Assembly: GCA_009777995.1 (NCBI GenBank)
Contig: WRKT01000015.1
Location: forward strand, 1 to 51,746
Source: Treponema sp.
Lineage (GTDB): Bacteria; Spirochaetota; Spirochaetia; Treponematales; Breznakiellaceae
Length of the DNA: 51,746 nt
Direction of reading: 5' to 3'
The first letter of the stretch is position 1; every line of letters begins with the position of its first letter. Under the pieces are notes generated by a model. It saw only the letters and a list, made by a program, of their open reading frames with translations. It did not search any database and was not told the origin of the DNA. Made by a program: the position numbers and the translations under genes. Positions 16,939 to 24,728 of the stretch are shown here, in pieces.

Positions 16939-18080
16939 CAATTTTGATTATAGCTTTGTCTATGTTTATTTTTCTTAGCTGTGTTACAAGAACACAAAGA
17001 GAGGTCGCTATTAACGAAGGAACACAGTATGTTGAATTATCCAATTTTATGAATGAAGTTGTTAAACTTGATTCATTTTCCGGGGTAGTTTTAATAATAA
17101 ATAGCAATGAAATTTTTTTTCAGGAAGCCTATGGGATGGCAGACAAGAGCAGGGGCATACCAAATAACATCAATACAAAGTTTAACATTGGCTCTTGTGC
17201 AAAGATGTTTACCGCGTTTGCTATAGTACAGCTTGTTGAACAGGGGAAATTATCTTTTGACGATACTATTGATAAATATCTTAAGGAATTACCGGCAGAT
17301 GCCGTGGGGAAAATCACTATTGAACATTTGCTAACACATACATCAGGATTGGGAGATATTTTTACTCCTGCTTATTTTGATGATATGAACAATGTTGATA
17401 CTGTTGAAGGATTTGTTTCTTATATTATCAGCCAGCCCTTGAGAATGGAACCGGGGACACGGTTTAATTACAGTAATGGAGGATATATAGTTTTAGGGAG
17501 AATAATTGAAATCATTTCAGGTGAAGATTACTACAGTTATATCCGTAATAATATTTTTGTACCTTTATATATGGATGACACAGATTTTTTCAAAAAAAAT
17601 GATTTAGTACCAAATTTAGCTTTAGGATACATAAATACAAACAGAATACCATTACCACCGCCGCCGCAGGACGGTCAACCGCGTCCGATGCCGCCTCCTG
17701 ACAATAGAAATGCTGTCTGGGAAGACAACTTTTCAACACTTCCATTAATCGGTAATCCTTCAGGTGGAGCTTATTCTACAGCTGAAGATCTATTAAAATT
17801 TGCAACTGCTTTATTGGGACACTCATTACTGTCCGAGGAATACACAAATACCATGCTGACAGGTAAGGTAAATACCCCAATGGGTGAGTATGGGTATGGG
17901 TTTGAAGTTTTAAATCCCGGTGGATATCGTACAATCGGGCATTCCGGCGGAGCTCCGGGTATTAACGCTCTATTTCGCATTTTGACTAATGAAAATTGTA
18001 TCGTTATTCTTCTTTCAAACTACAATGAGGGAGTACGTAGTATCGAAAGAGATATTTTTACTCAATATATACCTCTTTAA
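16896..18080 (+). CDS. Class C beta-lactamase-like serine hydrolase, probable lipoprotein
   Basis: A 394-residue serine hydrolase of the beta-lactamase/DD-peptidase superfamily (PF00144 type). Catalytic SxxK is S100-K103 (SCAK), the YxN motif is Y192-S-N194, and the third motif HSGG starts at H349. The N-terminus has a hydrophobic stretch ending in FLSC (C29), so it is probably a lipoprotein. A proline-rich insert (about 253-268) lies before the last third. Such proteins may be DD-peptidases, esterases or peptidases; resistance is not implied. The first codons lie in a palindromic repeat, so the exact start is uncertain. The gene is more AT-rich than the tldD/pmbA genes on either side, suggesting later acquisition. 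Confidence 0.85.
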   Translation: MMFGSTLKFLCERCAILIIALSMFIFLSCVTRTQREVAINEGTQYVELSNFMNEVVKLDSFSGVVLIINSNEIFFQEAYGMADKSRGIPNNINTKFNIGSCAKMFTAFAIVQLVEQGKLSFDDTIDKYLKELPADAVGKITIEHLLTHTSGLGDIFTPAYFDDMNNVDTVEGFVSYIISQPLRMEPGTRFNYSNGGYIVLGRIIEIISGEDYYSYIRNNIFVPLYMDDTDFFKKNDLVPNLALGYINTNRIPLPPPPQDGQPRPMPPPDNRNAVWEDNFSTLPLIGNPSGGAYSTAEDLLKFATALLGHSLLSEEYTNTMLTGKVNTPMGEYGYGFEVLNPGGYRTIGHSGGAPGINALFRILTNENCIVILLSNYNEGVRSIERDIFTQYIPL

Positions 18081-18123
18081 AGAAAAATATGATTTAAATT
18101 AAAATGAAGAAAGGGGATAAAAA

Positions 18124-18411
18124 ATGGATTTTAAAGAAAGAATTTGGATAGCGATTAATTTAATGAAAGAAAAAAAATATAAACCTACTGTATTTATTAA
18201 TATGATAAATGATCATGGTGAAGTAGAAGCTGTTAGACGTCTAATAAATAACCCCCAAGCATCATATGGATTTGAAAAATTATGGAGAATGAATGCTTTG
18301 CATTTATCATTAGAAGCTATTATTCTCGAAGAAGAATGGATTGAGCTGTTCTCAGAAGACGAAAGAGTAAGAGCAAGAAGAAAACTAAATCAATGTGGAT
18401 ACAAGAAATAA
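18124..18411 (+). CDS. Small conserved-type protein (95 aa), function unknown
   Basis: A 95-residue protein with a good ribosome site (AAGGGG) before the ATG. The C-terminal half, from GFEKLWRMNALHLSLEA to the final CGY, resembles a short module I recall at the end of various larger bacterial proteins, several nuclease-related: FLW-x-RLDLSVEALVL, then LFTEEE, then AR-RL-YGY. Here it stands alone with an extra helical N-terminus (HGEVEAVRRLI). It is AT-rich, lies between the serine hydrolase and the ADP-ribosyltransferase-like cassette, and converges on the latter. Short hairpins at 18421-18434 and 18465-18477 separate them. Function cannot be assigned; the similarity is from memory. Confidence 0.7.
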   Translation: MDFKERIWIAINLMKEKKYKPTVFINMINDHGEVEAVRRLINNPQASYGFEKLWRMNALHLSLEAIILEEEWIELFSEDERVRARRKLNQCGYKK

Positions 18412-18481
18412 AAATGCAAAAACAGGCTCCTGTTACATGGGTTGAATATCACTCTGATTCATTTACTAATTATTAGTGATA

Positions 18482-18709
18482 TTAATTTAAAACCTTAGCT
18501 CTCTCATCAATCAACCCGTCAATATCTTCAATAATGTATCCGGGGCCTGTTGTATGCAGGGCACCATAGCATTCTACAATATAATCAAAAATTTCATATT
18601 TCTCAAATAACTGAATTGTTTCTTTTCCGCAAAGTTTATGCTTGGTTTTGTATATTTCTATACAGTATACTAGAAACTTGGTGACACTATCTATTGGATC
18701 CGATTTCAT
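18482..18709 (-). CDS. DUF3791-like small protein
   Basis: A 75-residue protein with the DUF3791 pattern: FLVYCIEIYKTKH, GKETIQLFEKYEIFDYI, then ALHTTGPGYIIEDIDGLI. The family is known only as small proteins found beside DUF3990 proteins in gut and oral bacteria. It is last of three genes, with its start overlapping the previous stop (ATGA), so stoichiometric translation is likely. A role as antitoxin or accessory partner of the DUF3990-like enzyme is inference from context. It lacks a DNA-binding motif. Confidence 0.72.
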   Translation of the reverse strand: MKSDPIDSVTKFLVYCIEIYKTKHKLCGKETIQLFEKYEIFDYIVECYGALHTTGPGYIIEDIDGLIDERAKVLN

Positions 18710-18948
18710 GCTTCCTCCGGGTAGTTGATATGTCCTGTTTCAAGTTCTTCCTCAAAAAGTTCATAGAGAGTTAGGGCACTTAAGTGCCAGAGCTTGCTTG
18801 CTTCATTTTCTAACATTGCATAAAGATCAGAATTATAAAATAATTTAGTTGCTTCAATACAGTTTAGTCCTTTATTTTTCATTATAATTTCAATAATCGC
18901 AGGATTTAAAATTGCTAAAAGAGCAGAGAGCTTTTCAGGGTTCATCAC
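18706..18948 (-). CDS. Small helical protein between DUF3990-like and DUF3791-like genes
   Basis: An 80-residue, probably all-helical protein. EATKLFYNSDLYAMLENEASKLWHLSALTLYELFEEELETG is the conserved-looking core. It resembles small proteins found with DUF3990 genes, but I cannot name a family with certainty. Start and stop overlap the neighbours by ATGA on both sides, so all three genes are translationally coupled. Its acidic C-terminal half would suit binding to the enzyme encoded before it, but that is speculative. Confidence 0.65.
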   Translation of the reverse strand: MMNPEKLSALLAILNPAIIEIIMKNKGLNCIEATKLFYNSDLYAMLENEASKLWHLSALTLYELFEEELETGHINYPEEA

Positions 18949-19436
18949 ATTGCCCCCGGATCAAAAGATTCAAGAAATCTCAAGAAAGGCAGAGCTCTTG
19001 TTGTTTTAAAAACGAATTGACTATACAGTTCTTTTATTTTTAGAGCTTCGATGGTTTGCTCTACATTGATGATCCCCTGTTCATAAACTATCAAAGTAGC
19101 ATAGACATCATCATTAGCAACAGGTCCCATAACCAGATCGTATGCCTTACCGGTATATTTACCATTTCTGTTCTGTTGTACGAAGTCAAGCCATAATTTA
19201 TCAGGCTTAATAAATTTTAGGATTTTTAAGGCAGCCGCAGCTAACTCCTCATCAAAATCATATACATTAACGAACTTTTTCCCATTCTTGTTACGAACTG
19301 CCACTTTTCGAGCAAAATCAATTGCCTGCTCTTTACTAACAGTGGTATAGAATCCGGAGCCAAAATCAAGGGTTTTTCTTGATAAATCCAGATTGGGAAT
19401 TTCAACAATCTGATCACTACCATGGTAAAGAACCAT
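18945..19436 (-). CDS. DUF3990-like predicted ADP-ribosyltransferase-fold protein (candidate toxin)
   Basis: A 163-residue protein matching the DUF3990 pattern, a family placed in the ADP-ribosyltransferase clan. LYHGSD (3-8) fits the NAD-binding first motif with H5. DFGSGFYTT (24-32) fits the second motif, followed by the helix KEQAIDFARK. YDLVMGPVANDD (99-110) and the C-terminal QFVFKTTRALPFLRFLESF are typical family segments. It is the first gene of a three-gene coupled operon with two small partners, the layout expected of a toxin with antitoxins. The -10 box TATAAT lies 5 nt before the ATG and there is no spaced Shine-Dalgarno sequence, so expression may be leaderless and weak. Target and activity are unknown. 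Confidence 0.75.
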   Translation of the reverse strand: MVLYHGSDQIVEIPNLDLSRKTLDFGSGFYTTVSKEQAIDFARKVAVRNKNGKKFVNVYDFDEELAAAALKILKFIKPDKLWLDFVQQNRNGKYTGKAYDLVMGPVANDDVYATLIVYEQGIINVEQTIEALKIKELYSQFVFKTTRALPFLRFLESFDPGAM

Positions 19437-19441
19437 ATCCT

Positions 19442-19486
19442 ATTATACACTATCATATTGATAAATTCTATGGTAAGATGGATAAT
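19442..19486. promoter_or_regulatory. Divergent promoters: ADP-ribosyltransferase-like cassette and nitroreductase
   Basis: Plus strand (nitroreductase): TTGATA (19458-19463), 17 bp, GATAAT (19481-19486). Minus strand (cassette): TATAAT as the complement of 19442-19447, with a weak -35 TAGAAT 17 bp away (complement of 19465-19470). Between them is the inverted repeat TATCA-TAT-TGATA (19451-19463), which overlaps the nitroreductase -35 and could be an operator. Confidence 0.6.
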
Positions 19487-19508
19487 GATTCCAAAAGGAG
19501 GAAAGCCA

Positions 19509-20063
19509 ATGAACGAAACGATAAAGACAATAGCCTCAAGGTACTCTTGCAGGGACTTTGCTGACACCCCGCTTACCGAGGAGCAGGTAAAAACCATTGT
19601 AGAAGCAGCTCTCGCTGCCCCGAGCGCAATGAACCGCCAGCCTTGGCATATAATCATGGTTACTGACAAGAAATTAATCGATGAAATGGACGAAGAGGGC
19701 ATGAAAATTCTTGGCTCAGCCGAAGATAAGTCAAGTTATGAGCGCATTAAGAGCAGGGGCGGGAAGATTTTCTATAATAGTCCCTGTATGGTTCTTATAG
19801 TCTGTGATGACTCCCGCTTTGGCATTATGGATTCAGGCATCCTGACTCAGAATGTATCACTTGCAGCCCATGCACTTGGACTTGGAAACGTAATTTGCGC
19901 AATGGCCAATATTCCTCTTTCAGGGGATAAGGGAGAAGAGTTCAAGAAACGCTTAAAAGTTCCGGAAGGCTTCGGATTCGGCATGGCTGTTTTGGTCGGG
20001 ACTGCAAAAAGCGGTAAGGAGCCCCATGAACTGGACTTTGGGAAAGTGACATATATTAAATAA
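19509..20063 (+). CDS. Nitroreductase-family flavoprotein
   Basis: FMN-dependent oxidoreductase of 184 residues. The N-terminus SRYSCRDFADTPLTEEQV and APSAMNRQPWHIIMV are the flavin-binding signatures of nitroreductases, and SLAAHALGLGNVICAM is the second FMN region. The start is ATG 19509, 7 nt after AGGAGG (19496-19501); longer in-frame starts lie upstream of the promoter. It probably reduces quinones or nitroaromatics with NAD(P)H. The gene has the base composition of the tldD/pmbA genes rather than of the AT-rich cassette it diverges from. It precedes the second tldD by 14 bp and may be co-transcribed with it. Confidence 0.92.
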   Translation: MNETIKTIASRYSCRDFADTPLTEEQVKTIVEAALAAPSAMNRQPWHIIMVTDKKLIDEMDEEGMKILGSAEDKSSYERIKSRGGKIFYNSPCMVLIVCDDSRFGIMDSGILTQNVSLAAHALGLGNVICAMANIPLSGDKGEEFKKRLKVPEGFGFGMAVLVGTAKSGKEPHELDFGKVTYIK

Positions 20064-20077
20064 AGAGAGGTGAAAGA

Positions 20078-21478
20078 ATGCTAAAGGATTTATTCACAAA
20101 CAAGGGCATAAATCTTCCGCCGCGGCCAACGGATTTACGCGCTCACAGGAACGCGAACATGATTGTAACCTTGACTTCGGGGAATCTTACAAGCAACCAG
20201 AAATCCGTTACGGCAGGAGTCTGTGCCCGAGTTTTCGATAAGGGAGTCTACGGCTTTGCTTCAACTGCATCAATGGACTCAGACAGTGTTAAAAAGGTGC
20301 TTGCAAGTGCACAGGATAATGCAGGCTTCTTTGGAGGTAGGGCAAAGAGCGATCTTGGCGACCTTTCTCCCCTCGCCCCGGGCGATGAAAATCCGCAAAT
20401 CAAGGAAAAGGAAGTACCCCAGAAGATGCTCCTTGACTACGCCAGGGAGCTTGACGCCCATATTGCCGCTAAGTACCCGGGCCTGGCCGGGCGCACAATT
20501 ATGATAAACTGCCTTGAAATGGAGAAGTTCCTCTTCTCCTCCAACGGCGGAGAAAGCCCTGTAATGAGGAGCCACTCCCTTGTTCCGCGCACCGTTTTAA
20601 TGGTCTCCATGATCATAAAGGATGCAAAGGGAGCACCAATAAATCTTAACCATGTTGTTTCCGAGTTCGCATTTTTTCCCGATGTTTTAACGAAAACAAC
20701 CGATCATCATGCAGACCTTGATTCGCTTTATGAAAGACTTGTCAAAAAGAGCGAGGGGGTATATGCAAGTGCAGGAACACATCTGCTTGTAATGGGGCCT
20801 GAGATTACAGGAATGCTTGCCCACGAGGCAATTGGTCATACTGTAGAAGCCGATCTTGTAATGGGTGGAGCAGTTTCAGCCCATTTCATGAATAAGCAGG
20901 TTGCAAGTGAGCTTGTCACAATGATTGATTATGCCCATACCAAAGAGGACGGCAAACCTGCTCATTGTCCTGTTGTCATTGACGATGAAGGTACCATCGC
21001 AAAGGATGCCCTCTTAATTGATAAGGGCATTCTCCGCACCTATATGCACGACAGGGCAAGTGCAAAACGCCTTGGTTATGAGCCAACGGGTAATGCAAGG
21101 GCTTGGCAATATAATGATGAGCCCTTGATTCGCATGAGGAATACTGCCATTTTACCCGGGAAATCAAAACTGAGCGATTTAATCGAATCTGTTGATGACG
21201 GTTACTATCTTGTAAAAACAGGAAACGGACAGGCAGACGGCACAAGCGAGTTCATGTTCAGCATAAACGAAGGCTATGAGATAAAGGGCGGCAAGATTGG
21301 CAAGGCAATCAGGGACACCACTATTTCGGGAGTTGCCTTTGACATGCTAAAAACAGTGGACATGGTAAGCGATGACATGCTATGGCGCAACTCAGGCATG
21401 TGCGGCAAGAAGCAGCCGATACCCACTTCTAACGGCGGGCCTGCCCTGCGCTGTTATGCGAACTTGGGGGGGAGGTAA
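20078..21478 (+). CDS. TldD-family metalloprotease (second copy)
   Basis: A second TldD-type zinc protease, 466 residues. The zinc motif HEAIGH gives H249, E250 and H254. It is clearly diverged from the first copy: the N-terminus is different and the C-terminus ends in MLWRNSGMCGKKQP rather than the VPANCGQPH of copy one. The family motif NGQADGTSEFMFSINEGYEIKGG is present. AGAGAGG lies before the ATG. The partner PmbA gene starts 2 bp later. The pair probably forms its own heterodimer with another substrate. Confidence 0.92.
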   Translation: MLKDLFTNKGINLPPRPTDLRAHRNANMIVTLTSGNLTSNQKSVTAGVCARVFDKGVYGFASTASMDSDSVKKVLASAQDNAGFFGGRAKSDLGDLSPLAPGDENPQIKEKEVPQKMLLDYARELDAHIAAKYPGLAGRTIMINCLEMEKFLFSSNGGESPVMRSHSLVPRTVLMVSMIIKDAKGAPINLNHVVSEFAFFPDVLTKTTDHHADLDSLYERLVKKSEGVYASAGTHLLVMGPEITGMLAHEAIGHTVEADLVMGGAVSAHFMNKQVASELVTMIDYAHTKEDGKPAHCPVVIDDEGTIAKDALLIDKGILRTYMHDRASAKRLGYEPTGNARAWQYNDEPLIRMRNTAILPGKSKLSDLIESVDDGYYLVKTGNGQADGTSEFMFSINEGYEIKGGKIGKAIRDTTISGVAFDMLKTVDMVSDDMLWRNSGMCGKKQPIPTSNGGPALRCYANLGGR

Positions 21479-21480
21479 TT

Positions 21481-22776
21481 ATGAATAGAATAGAAGCTGC
21501 ACAATATGCTTTGGATGCTCTAAAAAAAGCAGGTGCCGGGATGGCAAGTGCCGCCGCATCGGAAGGTCATACGGACGAGTTTAATTTTAATACGGGCAAG
21601 TTCAGTCTTTATAGAACTCTTTTTAATTCAGGTTTATCGATAAAGGCAATTAAGGACGGCAAAAAGGGAATAGCAAATACCAGTTCTCTTGAAAAAAACG
21701 ATATTGATGATGCCATTGCCGACTGTATAGCAGCGGCAAATGAGGGAACCCCTGACCCGGCTGAAGGCATTGCAGAAAAAATCGAGAATAAAAAGTTTGA
21801 AGCAGGTGTTTTAAATCAGGACAAGGATTCCTTATTCGACCGTATGGAAGAGTTTGTAGGCGAAGTTAAGGAAAAGTATCCTAACCTGAGCATTAGACAA
21901 TTCATTGCCGAGTATGTAAGACGTGATACTGTGTATTTAAATACGAATGGTGTGGAATTTGAATCTGTTTCAGGGAACTATGATTATCGTACAATGGTTT
22001 CTGCCCAAGACGGAGAAAAAACCACATCTTTCACGGGAAGCGGAGCCTCATTTTTAGACCCGAAGAAAAAGTTTCTGGACATGGGTCTAATGCGTGTCAC
22101 AATAGAAGACACTCTTAAAAGTCTTGATCCAAAGCCCGTTGAAGGCAAGTTTGTTGGGCCTATCATCCTTACTCCTTCATGCCTAATGAATTTTCTTACA
22201 ATGACAGGAATGAACTTTATTGGAGAAGGCGGATTAATTGACGGCACAAGCATCTGGAAAGATAAGCTAAACCAAACTGTTGCACATCCTTCTCTGTCAT
22301 TCAGCCTTAACCCATATGATTCTCGCATAGTCTGCGGGGAACGTTTCACTGCTGATGGGTTTGAAAGTAAAGACATGGAAGTGATCAAGAACGGTGTATT
22401 AAAGAATTTCCAATTGTCCCTATACGGTGCAAACAAGACAGGAAAACCCCGCTCTCCTAATTCATCAGGATCAATGGTTGTTGCAGGAGGAGATAAAAGT
22501 CTTGAAAATATTATTGGCGGGATTGATAACGGTCTTTTAGTAAGCCGCTTCTCGGGGGGTATGCCCGGCCGCAACGGAGACTTCTCCGGTGTTGCAAAAA
22601 ACAGCTTTGCCATTAGAGACGGTAAAGTTACAAATGCAGTAAAGGAAACCATGATTAGCGGTAATCTTGAAAAGCTCTTTCAGTCGATTATAGCAATTTC
22701 AAGTGAAATTATCTGCAACGGTACAAGTGTCCTCCCATGGATGGCACTCGACGGTGTGACAATTTCAGGCAAGTGA
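21481..22776 (+). CDS. TldE/PmbA-family protease subunit (second copy)
   Basis: Non-catalytic partner of the second TldD, 431 residues. There is no HExxxH motif. SFTGSGASFLDP, SFSLNPYDSRIVCGERFTADG and GGMPGRNGDFSGVAKNSFAIRDG are recognisable TldE/PmbA segments. It follows tldD by 2 bp and ends 10 bp before a strong intrinsic terminator, which closes the nitroreductase-tldD-pmbA operon. It is only distantly similar to the copy at 15471-16826. Confidence 0.9.
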   Translation: MNRIEAAQYALDALKKAGAGMASAAASEGHTDEFNFNTGKFSLYRTLFNSGLSIKAIKDGKKGIANTSSLEKNDIDDAIADCIAAANEGTPDPAEGIAEKIENKKFEAGVLNQDKDSLFDRMEEFVGEVKEKYPNLSIRQFIAEYVRRDTVYLNTNGVEFESVSGNYDYRTMVSAQDGEKTTSFTGSGASFLDPKKKFLDMGLMRVTIEDTLKSLDPKPVEGKFVGPIILTPSCLMNFLTMTGMNFIGEGGLIDGTSIWKDKLNQTVAHPSLSFSLNPYDSRIVCGERFTADGFESKDMEVIKNGVLKNFQLSLYGANKTGKPRSPNSSGSMVVAGGDKSLENIIGGIDNGLLVSRFSGGMPGRNGDFSGVAKNSFAIRDGKVTNAVKETMISGNLEKLFQSIIAISSEIICNGTSVLPWMALDGVTISGK

Positions 22777-22781
22777 TATAA

Positions 22782-22811
22782 AAAAAGGCGGGCAGTACAG
22801 CCCGCCTTTTT
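22782..22811. terminator. Intrinsic terminator after the second tldD-pmbA operon
   Basis: GGCGGGC (22787-22793), 6-nt loop, GCCCGCC (22800-22806), flanked by A-tract upstream and T-tract downstream. It works on both strands, also ending the convergent S41 gene. Confidence 0.95.
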
Positions 22812-22839
22812 AATTCGTAATTTAATGACTTTATGAAAA

Positions 22840-24249
22840 TTATTTCCTTAAAACTTGACTAGTAATTACCTCCATGATCGCTTGAAAGTGGTTTTTATCG
22901 ATGGTATTCGGGACATAAATATCTGGCATGAGGTTATAGCCCTCAAATCCAGGCCATGACTCATTAAAACGTGTTGATACTGTATAACTTATTCCTGAAT
23001 TTGGTAAAGTAAAAGTATGAATCCCTGCAAAGAAATTTGGCCCATGGCTTGTCGGTATTCCTATAAGAATTACATCATCAACATACTTCTTTAAAAATCC
23101 TGCAGTAATGACACCGGCAGAATACGTATTTTCATCAATTAAAACAAGTATTGATCCAATGATCTCTCTTTCATCAATGAGGTTACTTATAAATTGCCTG
23201 ACTCCACTTAAAATTAATCCACCCATATTCCCTCGAACATCAAAAACTAATGTTTCTATCCCGTTATTCTCTCTAATAACATGAAACACTTCATCGCTAA
23301 ACTGTGTGAATGGGTATCCTTCTATATCATAGCTTGAGTTGAAGCGTACATGGATCATATCACTTTCAGGAAAGTATTCAAACCAATAATTTGCTTCAAT
23401 TGGCGAGCTTAAATCATAATTTACTAAAAACCGGTCTGTGTCTTCCTCTGCCCCATGTACGAGAATGTCAGAAAAAAACGTAAATTCTTCGCCATAAGTG
23501 TCGAGAAAAGTGAACGGAATATCTGCAGTAGAATTAATAATACCGGTATATAGTAAAGCTTCACTTTTATTAATTAATGACCAAGGTGCCCATCTTGAAA
23601 GTACATATTCATTTTCAACAGGGAAAATGGACCCCATAATTTGCACAATTTTAGCAACAGGGACATAATTAATAGCAATCAACTCTGCTCCTAAAGCTCT
23701 CTCATCACTTATTAATACTCTTCTTGTAAAAATACCATCAGAAAATGTTGAAAACTGAAAAGGAAATATTTTTACAGTCGGATAGGTAATTCTTGTATGA
23801 AGATCGCTTAATATTGATGAGGCTTCTGCAAGACCATAGTATATTTCATAATCATCTAATATCGGTATTTTCCATAGGATTTCTTTTATTTTACTTGAAA
23901 ATGGTTCATAAAATTCTTTATCCCGGGAATAATCCCGGGCTCTCAATTCCCATATGGGGTCGTAATCAAACCCTCTTCTGAAAGAATTAACACTGTATGT
24001 AATTCTATTTCTAAGTAATAAAGGATGATTATTAATCAGGTTCATTGCAAATTCTAAAACATCCTCTTCCCAATCCCTGTCACGGCCCCTTCGTAAAACT
24101 AGCTCATACTGCATCAAATCACCGCTAAACGGCTCACTTGCAATTTGTCTTTTTTGAGTATTTTCACATGAGGTGAAAAGCAGAATTATTATTAACAAGG
24201 GAGAAAAAAAGAAATAGACAGTATTTTTCCGACAAAATATTTTATACAT
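22840..24249 (-). CDS. S41-family (C-terminal processing-like) protease lipoprotein
   Basis: A 469-residue secreted lipoprotein: a basic start, a long hydrophobic stretch and lipobox FTSC (C28). The C-terminal third is an S41 peptidase domain. ETLVFDVRGNMGG (332-344) is the strand and loop preceding the active site, and S377 in NTYSAGVITA is the likely nucleophile. No clear PDZ domain is visible. The N-terminal half (about 50-290) is not recognised. The nearby DLHTRI (149-154) resembles the start of tricorn-type domains. AT-rich composition resembles the hydrolase genes downstream. Substrate unknown; it is probably a surface or periplasmic protease. Confidence 0.82.
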   Translation of the reverse strand: MYKIFCRKNTVYFFFSPLLIIILLFTSCENTQKRQIASEPFSGDLMQYELVLRRGRDRDWEEDVLEFAMNLINNHPLLLRNRITYSVNSFRRGFDYDPIWELRARDYSRDKEFYEPFSSKIKEILWKIPILDDYEIYYGLAEASSILSDLHTRITYPTVKIFPFQFSTFSDGIFTRRVLISDERALGAELIAINYVPVAKIVQIMGSIFPVENEYVLSRWAPWSLINKSEALLYTGIINSTADIPFTFLDTYGEEFTFFSDILVHGAEEDTDRFLVNYDLSSPIEANYWFEYFPESDMIHVRFNSSYDIEGYPFTQFSDEVFHVIRENNGIETLVFDVRGNMGGLILSGVRQFISNLIDEREIIGSILVLIDENTYSAGVITAGFLKKYVDDVILIGIPTSHGPNFFAGIHTFTLPNSGISYTVSTRFNESWPGFEGYNLMPDIYVPNTIDKNHFQAIMEVITSQVLRK

Positions 24250-24292
24250 AACTATCTATATTTTACAGCAATACATGATATTATCTAGCTCT

Positions 24293-24616
24293 ATGAAGAA
24301 TAAAATCAACTTCTCTTAATATTTTTTCTTATGGTTATCTTGACCCTCTCCTGTAAAGAAAAACACCCTTCAGCTCAAAATAGGTTTATAACAAATTTAG
24401 GAGGTTATCCGCCTTTTACTGAAATGTTTTTTCATGGAGGCATAGGATATGAGTTCAGGAATGAAAATCCAAACGCTTTTACTTGAAAATAATTTACTTG
24501 AAAAACCTTTCACATATATTTATTACCCTGATATGGGGCATTCTCCGAGGGGGTCTGTACAAATGCTCAGATGGCGAAGCGATATATCAGAATGGCTTCT
24601 AGAAGTAGACCCTTAA
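24293..24616 (+). pseudogene. Decayed copy of the alpha/beta-hydrolase lipoprotein gene (internal deletion and frameshift)
   Basis: This 324-bp stretch aligns at both ends to the intact gene at 25045-26040. The 5' part encodes the mature N-terminus (C-K-E-K, then GYPPFTEMFFHGG), and the 3' part encodes the last about 40 residues, including GHS, ending in a stop at 24614-24616. About 680 bp in between are missing. The signal-peptide region also has a frameshift: ATG to the lipobox Cys is 59 nt here against 57 nt in the intact copy. There is no continuous frame, so it is a dead duplicate. It fills most of the 450-bp gap before the HTH gene. Confidence 0.88.
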
Positions 24617-24684
24617 ATTTAACCAAAAATAATAAAAGATAGGATAACTTGCCTAATTTTTTATCAAAATTAATCATAAAACTA

Positions 24685-24713
24685 TTGACTTTACATCTTT
24701 TTTGATGTATAAA
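24685..24713 (+). promoter_or_regulatory. Promoter and palindromic operator of the HTH gene
   Basis: TTGACT (24685-24690), 17 bp, TATAAA (24708-24713). The spacer holds TACATC-TTTTTT-GATGTA (24692-24709), a perfect inverted repeat with 6-bp arms that touches the -10 box. It is the likely autoregulatory operator of the Xre-type protein encoded next. Confidence 0.72.
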
Positions 24714-24728
24714 AAAAAAGGAGTAATA

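Noticed and set aside
16896-18080. Serine hydrolase as an antibiotic-resistance beta-lactamase
   Set aside because: Motifs define only the superfamily; DD-peptidases and esterases share them, and nothing else points to resistance.
24293-24616. Short coding gene in place of the pseudogene
   Set aside because: No frame spans both matching parts; stops and a frame change separate them.
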